A stretch of DNA of 64,000 bases from NCBI RefSeq assembly GCF_047663525.1, contig NC_092606.1, positions 193,501-257,500 of the forward strand, read 5' to 3'. Each line of letters opens with the position of its first letter. Position 1 is the first letter of the stretch. Source of the stretch: Anas platyrhynchos. Its lineage: Eukaryota; Chordata; Aves; Anseriformes; Anatidae. Both the position numbers and the translations under genes were made by a program. Positions 23,642 through 35,600 of the stretch are shown piece by piece. The notes beneath the pieces were generated by a model. It was not told where the DNA came from. It searched no databases and was given only the letters and a program-made list of their open reading frames with translations.

Positions 23642-26600
23642 CTGAGGGAGGAGAGGAAAAAAAAAAAAAGACTCAGAAGATCAGATTTCAAATTTCAGTC
23701 ATTCGTTCCATTGACACAAATGGTATTGAATATCTCTGATTTTAAAAGAACAATACTCTTTTTTTTTTTCTTTCCACTGCTTAGCTTAGAAAGAGATTCC
23801 ACTACCACAGAAAAGTTACGTAGTGGTTTGTGTTGTATAAGACAGTCCAAATTCTTTCCTCAGTCTGCTTCACAGCAAAGGATAAATACTTCAGGCTTAG
23901 AGGTGTTAACAGATCTCTGTTGCTTCCTTTTTCAAACTAACAGATACTAATCCTGCTTTTGGAGTACAACAAAATACTACTGTGCTTACCCAAAGGCCGT
24001 TGAAGTAAATAGAAAGCTTCTTACTGATTTTAGCTGCTACCGAATCAGGCATTATGGAGAGCAATAGAATTTCAGGAAAAGTGAGATTAGAAATTTCCAT
24101 TTTCAGAGATCTCTGGACCACAGTTGATGTCACAGAAAGGAAAATTATTTTAGCGTAAGAATACAGTTATTTACTGTTTTCTTGAAAACATATCTTCAGA
24201 GTTTTGCAAATATTCTAAAATATCATAAAGTTAACATATCCAAGACCTTTTTAGCATAGTGTGGGCATTTCTTTTAAACATTTTGTAATACTTATACAGC
24301 AAGATTTATATTGCCCTCTTGTGGTAAAAGTAAGTCAATGAAACATCTTGGATATCAGATTACATTTGTAGTTTGATTTCAAGTAACACGCATCATAGGC
24401 AAAAGCAGTGGAATTCTGCTGTCAGAAGGAAAGATTCACTCCCATTTAATCCATCTGCCAGTCCCAAGAAAGAACTGGTCTTTCAACTATCCATGTTCAA
24501 TAGATGATTTCTGAAATAAATAATACAAATTTAAAACAAATTTAAAACAATTTGTAGAAAATCACTCAAGAAATGTACAAGGAATGAAACCCAGTGATAT
24601 CAGTTAGTTGCTGTACCTGTTATTGAACAACTGAAACACTTTTTCAACTGTGAATGCAAGGGCTATTCCATCTTTCACTGACATGTTTGCTTAACAAACA
24701 CTGAATGAATGTGAAACATTTTTCTTTGCCAATAAATGAACAGCAATGTTGTTTATTGCTTCTTCACCTCTTCTGTTTCTACTAAGGGATGGTAAATAAC
24801 CTATGTCACTCTTCTCATAGTGAGCTCCATGAAAGGGTCAAAATTTGAGGAAAAGGAAGCACTGAAATCTGCACTAAGGCCACTGGTGTCTTTAAGATTA
24901 TCTAGGGTTGTTCCATGAAACACTAACTTCGTAATCGTACACGAAGATTAAAGATTCCTAGTACTTTCTTTCTTTCTTAACAAAAAAGTTGATTTGGTTT
25001 TCCTTCAGTTTACCTGTTGATACTACTGACTTAATGAAGGGACAATGCAACTACCTCCTATCTTCAGATGAAACATCATGTTGTGTTCTCTGATACAATG
25101 AAAATGTCATGTTTAAGGCATTTTCAGAGTATGCTCACCAGCTAGATCTTTTACAAAGCCTCCCTACAGACTCATTCATGAATTCATTGTAGAAATGGAT
25201 GAGGAAAGCTGAGTGAGAACAATTCTTCGCTGAATTTTCTATAGCAATAGAATACCAATTTTTGCAAAATGAGGTCAAGTTAAAATTGACAATTTTCACT
25301 TCAACCAATTTAGACTTCCAAACGTAATTTACCTTGTATTTCACACAGTTGCACAGTTACCATACACTTTGTATGGTAACACCATACAAAGATGTGAAAA
25401 ATAATCACCCCTCCAGGACATTCTTCTTCCACATCCTTTAATTTTCTCCAAGTACCTTAAAAATCCATGAACACCAAGTACCATTGGAAAAACAGTCCAG
25501 TAGCTGACTGCTTCTGGCTTTTAATGTGGAATTTAAATGGCCCCTTCCCCACTCCCTTCCTAAATAAGGATAGAAAAAACTGTTCATCAGCCTATACATT
25601 CACTTCCAAAATACGTGGATAGTTCACATACCTCTCAGCAATCTGCCATGGATTGAAACCACCTATTGCCTCATGAAAAATGAGCTTTAGGTGATGTTCA
25701 TATCTGCTGTTATAATCCTTGATGCTCTGGAGCATATGCTTTGTAACAGGGAGAGAAATATAGCACTCCTTCTGTATAGAATTCTGGGTCAAGGGATTCA
25801 GAATATCATTTCCAGTCAGCAATTTCTCTTTTGGTTCTTTGTTTTCATCAATATCGCTGGAAATACAGAATAATCATTAAATCAGAACTAGATTTCCAAT
25901 TATCTTTTTGAAAAATCAGAAAATCTCTTTAAATAGGAACCATAATTTCCCACAATGAAAATGCTGTAAAGAAGATGCACAGCATAAATGCACCACAGTT
26001 TCTTTCATATAGGGCCAAATATTCCACTTACTTGTCATCAAAAAGTTTTTCAATTAAAATGTCTGTTTCTGGCTCTATGTGCTGGGTTAATTTGGTTATG
26101 TGAATTGGATGAGGAGATGTAGGTATTTTAGCTGTTAATGCACTTTGTTGATCTAGAAGGAAGAAAATAACATTAAGAATGTTTTATTTGGAAAAGGAAA
26201 AACTACAATTAATGCAATTAAGACTTCATAAAAAACTTTTCCTTACTTTATAAGCAAATCCTTCAGGTAAGTGAAGTACTGATGCTGACAACCCCCTAAA
26301 ACGTAAACTTAAGACAGGATTTCCAAGAACTTGGTGTATTAAAGCTGAGCATTTTACAAATCCTACCTTTAATATAGTTTGTTGTATCAGTGGATACTAC
26401 TAGAGAAGAGAGAAAATACCACTTGAAAACTAATGTAGGCTATTGAGCTTGGCAAGATATGGAAAACGATGCAACAAGATTTGGACCGTCATCATCGGCC
26501 TTACTGTGACACTTCTACCTGGTTTAAAACAATGCAGTTCCATTAAAGTTGGTATGTGATCAGAGCCTCAGCTTGGTAAATTGGTGTAACTTCATTGTAC

Positions 26601-29600
26601 TCAATCAAATAGTAGGATAAAGAACAAAGGTGTGGGGGACAAATAACAAGAAAAGTTGTCTTTATTAGCATGTCACTGTGGCAAACAATACTAAGATGTG
26701 CAGTTTTATGTATGGGAAATATCAGCTAAAGTTTGGAATGATAGCTTTCACTAATGCACAACTTTCTTCCAACATTACAAAGGTCCCTCTCTTTTTTTTT
26801 TTTTAAAAAAAAAAAAAAAGATCCGATGTAAAGTTAGGTGCTATTTTTAGTCTGAAGGACTTTAAATTCCTCTACTTATTTTCCATCCAATAAAAACAAG
26901 CAAGTAAAACATGATTAATGTTAACTGGAAGCATATGAGCAGTATTTTATTTTTTTTTAATGAATTAAATACTTATTGCTAAAACACATTGAATAATGAA
27001 TTCTATTCAAAAAAAGAATTAAACTTGCAAGTATGCTGGCAAGACCTAAAAACAATATCAGCATCACTTGAAAGGAATAAGGAAAGAGAAAAAACCTTCT
27101 AAGCTTAATTAAATAATTTAATATTACCTTCTGCATGCTACCTTTCAGACTAACCACTATATTAAAACTTAACTAACATTTACACTTGAACTTAAGTCAT
27201 GTAAACTGATGATTTATTAAAGAAAACAGAAGACACAAAAAGCCTAACAAGAAAAAGAGTGGTTTTAGGAGACCTCAAACTTAGAAAGTAAATTAACTTT
27301 CTTCTAGAGTAGAATCAAATAGCTCACAGATGAGTTGCAGTGTACATATTCAGTTATAGATTGTAGAATATCATTTCCACTGCACTAAAATCACTACCTA
27401 CAATTTGGTAGAAAAGAAAATATCTAAGTTAAGGAACGACAAGTGCCTAGAAAGGGACAGCAACATTCAAACTTAACATGGTGATTGGTAGTATGTGTTA
27501 CAGATTCAGCCAACTTGCAGTAGCAGTATTTTGCATACAAATACAATCCCAACAAAGGCAAACAGAAAATGACAGGCATTTTACAGAAGAGACCTCTCTT
27601 CTTTTAAATACTGATTTTAGAACTGTATTTCAGAAACACTGCTCTCAAAGGAGCACCTATAATCAAAAATATGTCTGAACAGTGCTATTTGATCACACAT
27701 AATCTAATAATTTTGATTTCAAAACATCTGAATTTAAAGTTACAGATTACAGGAAAAACAAGCTGCACTGAAAAAACACTTACCCATTTCCTGGGCCCAG
27801 AACTTTGAATCACTATACACAATCTGGGTGAATCTCCTGCATACAGCTGCCTGGTATCTCTGTTTTTGAAAAACACAGAAGTAATTAATCAACACATACT
27901 TAACAGTTCAGCTGTAGTAGTTATCACTCGATAGGAAAGCAGGTCACAGTCAAAGTAAGATTATTTCTCACAGTTAATATAACACAGAAAAGGGGTGGAG
28001 GGATGAAATCATATATAATAAATATTATTCATTCAAAACGCCATACTAGAAGACTCAACAAGTTGCCAGTACCATAGCAGCTCCTCCCATTTCAGATCAA
28101 CAGCACGTAAACAACCAGTGGGCCCTCATACCCTTCCTGTCTTACTGAAAGTGAATTCATATGTATGCTTAAGTGCCTCATATAGACACTGCACAATGTA
28201 AACTTCATGCTTCCAATTTATAAATAGATCTGTAGAAGTCAATGGCACGAAACTCAGTAGTTCTAATTTAGGAAAGATTTTACTGAACAAGAAATTGAGA
28301 CTAGAACCAAAAATTCTGGAAATGCTTATTAAAGAAAAGTTAAAAAAATAATAAAAATAAGCAATGTATAAGAAAGATCAAAGCTAAATTATGAACTATA
28401 TTTACATAGCAAGATGGATAATTAACTGCATTTATCTGACTTCCACATATCCCCCTGGAATACTTTTGATCACCACTGAGTTTTCTTGAGAAGCTTATGC
28501 TACTGCAATATTAGGATTACATAAAAAAAAAAATAAATCACTGATGTTCACTTTCCAACTTGTGAGACAACCAATTACATTATCACCATACTGATTCTGA
28601 TTCTTCTACTCACATATGACGATTTAAGCCACAAGAGCTTTGTGGTTGTAAGCAAACTCAGGTCTACCAACTCTAAAGCTAGCAGTAAGACCATTAGGCC
28701 AAACGTCCTTCTATTCTTACACAATTTTTTGCTGAAGTGAAAATGTCTTCCAAGTCTTCCATTTCATACACAGATCCAGTCAAACCTTGCTTAATTTAAG
28801 ATTGTAGATACTTAATTATATTACTATTTATGGTCAATAAACAAGAATTTGGAACTACTGAGACCAACCAAGAGATAAAAACTTACTTCAATTTCTTCCA
28901 TTCTTTGCAACATTGTCTCTAGACTAGGACTGTCAGCAATGAGCTCCTCAGCCTGGAGTTTCTTCTGCTGCTCTGTATTCTGGAGTTCTTGAGCAGTATC
29001 TTTTAAAAGATCATCCAATACCTTCTCACTCAGGATATCTGCATTTGCTGCAACCTGCTAAAAAAAGTTAAAATAAAATAAAATAAAAAATCACACAGCT
29101 GAGAGAAAGAGAGAAAGAGAGAGAGATTCAGGAAAAAAAATAATGTTTATATGTCTAACATTTCTTGTAGCAGCTTATGGTAATAATCTAAATGTCATTT
29201 CAACTTTTTCTTTTAATGAAAATCCGAATAATTTCCTGTATTTTTTTTCCCCACTCACACAATAAGCCAAATCAATAAAGAGAGCTTGGTATGTTCCTAA
29301 CAATAAAATCATTGAATACAGATAAAACCTGCTACATAACTTCATTCCTAAACTGGGGCATCACAGGTTCAGAAATCACCCAGGATTCAAGTAAAGTGAA
29401 GGCCCTCACTTACAAAACAGTACACACACATTTAACTGAACATACACAAGAAGTCCCACAGCAGCTCCAGGAAGTAATGAGTACATATAGAGAAATACAT
29501 AGCAGGTAAACCTAGGCCAAAGCTGTAGGTTCCAGTTGTGTACAACTTTACCAATTAGCCATGCTATGACGTCGCTATTCATGTACCTGTACTATTTTAT

Positions 29601-32600
29601 ATGAAAACATTTTTTCCCCCTCCATCAACTTCATGCATTCAAGGTCACATCAGACTAAACATATTTAAAATAAACATTAGAAACAGATTTCCCACTGTTT
29701 CCTAATGTAGATAGTTAAAATAAGAAAATACTTCAGAAGGCATGTGTGCCCACACAGTGATGTTGTTTTAAAGATGTATCTTATGCCAGTAGAAATGGCT
29801 ACGTTCAAGAAATCATTGTTACTTTTTTGGATGTATTCTGCCACATGTCAAAGATAAAAATTCATCATAAATTTCAAACACCTTTACTCTATAACACACG
29901 GATAGAATAAGCCTTCTCAGCTGCATGAGTTGAAAGATGGTTTACAAAAAAAGAACACTTCAGGTGACAGTTTGTTGCCAAGGAGAGATTGATCTGCTAA
30001 AAAAACATAAATCTATTCATGATAATCAAGCTGTCTGCATTTTTAGTCATATATATTACTATTCAAAATATATTTAGTCATTAAATATGGTATTATATAA
30101 ATTATTAAAATAATCTTATAGAGCCCAGTCATGGATAGTGTAGAACTTCTTTGACCATTTACTACTTGACAGGAAACTATCAAAAAAAGATAAAAACAAT
30201 TAATGCAGTTTTGCCAAACTTCGTTAAAATAACTTGAGACCCACATAAATCATTTTAGATGTTTCTCCCCTAAACTGCTTACTTGCACTGCTTAAAAGAA
30301 ATTTTGTATTGCCCCTTTACACATGTATCCTTCAAATACTACCATGAGCTTAAATGTACTACCTGCACCCTATCCAACGGAGGTTCTAGGTGTTTCTGTA
30401 CTGCTTTCTCAATTTTGTCTACATACTGGGTTGGAGAAGCACCTTGTGACCTACACACACACACGAAAAAAAAGACAAAAAAAAAACAGCTAAATGATAA
30501 TGTCATTCTGAATCTTGGTATGAAAATAAACAAACACAAACAAACACATCAAACCACTTTTTTGTTAAGTGTGAAGATTGGAAGTTTTTAATATTAGTAC
30601 GGGGAACTAGGGGAAAGCCATATCAGATCTGATACCATTTATTAATTTTTCAAAGCAAGTCATTACCTTAGCTTTTTTATTTTTTCCATTTCTCCTTTGC
30701 TGAGGTCAGTTAGAACCTTCATCCTTTTAGCATGGCTTGAAGCCGGAACTTCAAATCTTCAAAATCAAAACAATAATATACAGAAGTTTACAAAATGCAT
30801 GTTCTGTCAACTGGAGAATTAAGTCATCTGATTCTGGACATTAGGTTAGAAAATGCTGAAAAAAATTTAGAGAGAAAAGTAATACTGACTTTAAGATGGT
30901 ATAATTCTGGAAATTCATTTGAGAACAAGGGATCTTCTTTTCTGCCTCTGCTACTGGCAAACAGGCAACTTCGTGGCTGACCACAAATACTGCCTTGATA
31001 GACAAGCTCTTCATCTTACAATATACACTGCCCACTATAGATGCAACGTCTATCAATGAAGGGACATGAAATTGAACATGAAGGGGCATAGAAGTATTTA
31101 GTCATCTGTAGCTCAGTTCAGCCATTACTAGAAAGACTCCATGAATCCTTTTTCACATGTTCCTTGCTACTTATGCTGCTAGGTCATTTTCTGTATTTTT
31201 ATACCACATGCAAATCAAGTGAACCAATCTCTAATGAAAGGAGTAGTCCAAAATGCTGGACAGGTTATACTGGAATTATAAGACTCCAAACCCTACAGAA
31301 GAGGAAGAGAGAAAGGAAAGTATCCCTCCATGGCCAAAAAAAGGCTCAATTTCCTCTGAGAAAGAAAAGAGAGGTAGGGGAAAAAAAAAAAAAAAAAAAA
31401 GGCAAGCTTCATCTCATGAAACTAAGGGGACTTCATAGTTTCACATGTAGGGACGTGAAATAACTTAACCATCTGCAACTCAGTTTAGCCTTCACTAGCC
31501 TGGCCTTGATTCAACCCTTGCCTAACTACACTAGGCACTGGCTATTTACCCTCTGAATCAAACCAGCTCTAAACAAGAAAAAAAAAAGAACATTCAGAAA
31601 AAATATTTAGTGTTTCCAATCGGAATATTCATGCCAACCTGAGAGCTTCTTTTTCCATGAGCCCTAGTCTTCTTTCTTCTGTCTTCCCTTTCTGCAAAGC
31701 TGAATGCTTATGAATGAGCTTCTTGGAACTTGCAGTCCTGGATATCCTGTAAGCACTGTCAACGGCGGGAAAACACTAATGGCAAAAAATACTATTTTCA
31801 TAGCAAACATAATTACTGCACTAACCTTTGCCCAAATTATGCCCTTCAGACCATATTTAAGCTCTCAATGGGTAACTCTTCTGATCCTAATTGGCTGAAT
31901 TAGAGGCATAAAACTAAGCCCATGTAAATGTAAAGGTGGAAACAAAGAGGAAGTCAATATGACATGTTTGGTAACGTTCACACTGTATTTCTTCCCTAAT
32001 CCTGCAAACAATCTTCCTCAGAGGTGATGACAGAAGGATGTAGGATCTAGCTATTTCCAGGTGTTTTAATTGTTTCATTACCACAGTATCTATTTTTATT
32101 TTTTATTTCTTAAAAGATCTTAGAAGGAAGAGGGCAAATGATAACAAACGTATTACTATGAGGAGACTTCCCTCCAGCATATAAGAATTAATTAGAACAT
32201 CCTTTCACTAATAACTCAATACTAATAATTATTTTGGATAACTGCATCCAATAAAAAGATCACTTAAAAGACGTGTTCAGCCAATGTTGATTGAGATTTT
32301 TTTCTCCTGATCTAGTTCTTTTAGCATTTATCCCTGAGCATTTTTCCACAGTGAAATAACCCTGAACACATTACTACAAATAATATTAAGTGTGCACATT
32401 AGAAATGCTTACTTTTCTGACAGCAGGATTAATAAGTCTGATGTACTACAGATCAGAGGTACATGCCTAAAACAAAAATAAAGCCCCTAAAAACTTTCTT
32501 GTAGTGGTGCCATTTACAAAAGGCTTAACAGGCTATATATATTCTTTGATTAGTAACACATTTTGATATGATCACATTACTCCCCACACAGAAGGCACTA

Positions 32601-35600
32601 CTAGGAACTATTCATTTAGATGAATAATTAATTTCATGACACTTTAAGGAACATACTGCTGTTACTTTTACCTCTGTTAGTTTGAATTCGAATTAGCTTA
32701 TGAACTTGAAAACCATTATGGCAGGACCAAAAGATACAAACAGTGTAACAACATATTCTTTTAGAGAAGAACTAACCTAAGCAAAGCCAGACCACAAGCA
32801 CCAACATGGCATATGAACATCCATTCTGCATGCTATGTACACTGTCAGTGCACAGCACAGTTGCCTGCAGTTTTAGCCTATGACTCCCAGACAATACCGG
32901 GACGTAATCCAGGAAAAAGCATAAGGCAATGGCTTTTTCCAGGCTGTATGAATAAGGCCACTTTATGCTGAGTGAGAAAAGAATACAACTATCTGGTTGT
33001 GAGATATACTATACCACTTGTCTTCATGGTCTGAGAACCAGACCCAATCTATCCTATTTACTGGTACACATACAGCAACATTTCCACAGAAAAGTAAGGT
33101 AAACACTAGACTGTGGACATACCGTTTCAGTGAAGCAGGTGGAGATGTAGGGTTTGGAGGCACCCAGGGTGTTCTGTTCTCCTTAACAAGTCGTTTATTC
33201 TCTTTTAGCTGAAAAGCTATAGTTGTATCTTGAAATTGGGCATGCTTTCCTTGAGGCTGTACCTGCCGACGTTTTTGAGGTTTAAGCATTCCCTTAAGAT
33301 TAACATAATCATATTAAAAACATGCATCTTCTGTTGTTCACTTTTGAAAATATTTTGTATTCTGCTTCAGAATTTGCCTTGAAATCAGGTATGCTGGCTT
33401 TATTGCATAATTAACGTATGTAGAGGTTTTACAACTGATTTAAAGGGAAGTACAACTGTGCCCAAACAGAACGTGCTTAATTCTGCAAATACAATTTTTG
33501 CAAGTAGCTCTAATTTCTCATTGATACTTTTCATGGGGAAAAGCTTCTGTGGACTTTTTCATAATTAGACTCTATGTTAACTCTGAGTAAATCCAAATAG
33601 ATTTCCAAGGTAACATTCCTCTCAGCAATAAAACTCTAATATTGCCATATCTGCATTTGTGGCAAAGACATTCAGACTAGTCCCTTCAGTATGAATTATT
33701 GAAACGTTTAACCTTCCTGCTCACAGTTCTCACTGATATGGCAAGCAGTAAAATAGTTACATATGCATAAATCCATGTTACTAATACCAGAACTGATTTT
33801 TCAAGCTGAAGGTGATATTTAGAGGAAGAAAAAAAATAAAAATGAACTATTCACAAAATTTAGCATTTGAAAATAATTTTTAAACAACTCATTTGTTTGC
33901 AACACAGAAGCCTCCTGTTGACTGGAGGAAGGATTTATCAGAAACCAGAATCTGTCTTGCATAGTTTTATAATGTCTATAATCAATGAAAAAAATCTGCC
34001 TAAATTATATCTTCCAAATGTTAGCACAGCACTACCATGGAAGGCATCAGAGGATGACTAATAAGGGAAAAATACTGCATCTTTAATTCCAAGTTGAAAA
34101 ATAACCATGTTAATTTCAAAAATGAAACTAGCTTTGAGCAAATATTTTTCCTTGTTCATTCTGTTCCTCATTGTTCCTAGTTGTACAGTGCATTTTTAAT
34201 GAGCAAAAACATTGCATTCAAAAAACATTTGATAAAATAAAAACACCAGAAACAATACAGGCAAATGACAGAATTTCTCCCTCTATGTCTCTGAGCTCAG
34301 AATAAAAAAAAATTAGGAAGTACAAAGCTTGACCATGCCTTACAATAAATAACAAATCCCAGGGGACAAGTTGAAGAAAGCATAAAATTCTTTTATCACT
34401 TCCATACCTGTGATTTTACAGGTAATATCAGTTCTTTCTTTTTCAAAGGGACACTTTCAAGGATGAGATCCTTTTTTACAGCTCTAGATCTTGACTGTGA
34501 ATCTATACTTCCTTTCAAAACAGCATTTCTCTCTGGAGTAGGTAGATCATTTTCTTCTTGGAATTTATTGTGCAATATATGCGCATGACTGTTCATCTTC
34601 TGAACTGCTGAAATATTTGTAACATGTTGAAGTTTATCTGTATCAAAAATAAAAAAGAAACTTTCAACTGTAAGTTCAATGGGGCAAGAATCATGTTTAC
34701 GTCTACATTTGACATTTCTGTTGTGCTAGGTATACCTAATCACAAAAATTTAAAGCTTTACCATAATTCAAAAAAATCAAAATTAAAAACAAACAAACAA
34801 GTGGGTTTTTTGTTTGTATTTCCTGCCAACTATTAAGTAAACTGGCTTATTACACTGTTTCATTGAACAGGAAATTTTGCTTTGCGTTTGTGTATATTTA
34901 TGTATACATGAAAATATACACATATTCTCTAGGTACATATACACAAATGCAGTCATTTGAAAGCCTGTGAACAGTCATTGCTATATAAGGTTTAGGCAAT
35001 GATTTTAAAAACAAACAAACAAACATACATATTTTTGGCCACAACATACATGAAAACCAAAAAATGCTTCTCAATATACTCTCTCTCTGGACTGCCACAA
35101 AGAATTCATGTCATAGTAGGTTTCTCCCCCTAACTTTAGTCTTCTAGTAAAAAGCAGCATAATGTATTTGAAAGACACCCCATATAAGAACGATCACAGA
35201 ATCATCTAGGTTGGAAGAGATCTCCAAGATCACTTAGTCCAACCTCTGACCTAACACTAACAAGTCCTCCACTAAACTATATCATATCAGATCAATTACA
35301 GAGGTTACATAATAATGTAGTAATCTATAATGGTTTTCATGAGGTGGCAAAATATGTCAGTTAGTAACCTTATTTCAAAAGATGGCGAGAAATAATAAAG
35401 CTCATTTAATATCATATGAGGTAAATGAACAATAAAGGAAACCAATTCCCAAAGGTTGCACGGCAATCTAGTAGTGAAGAACAAAGACTTCTAACAGTGA
35501 AAAACAAAGACAACTATCAATGTGTCTCTAAGTACTGAAAGTTTGACTACAGTGCAGATGGGGATGAATGCATTGTCAAGAACAAAATAAAGCCATGCCT

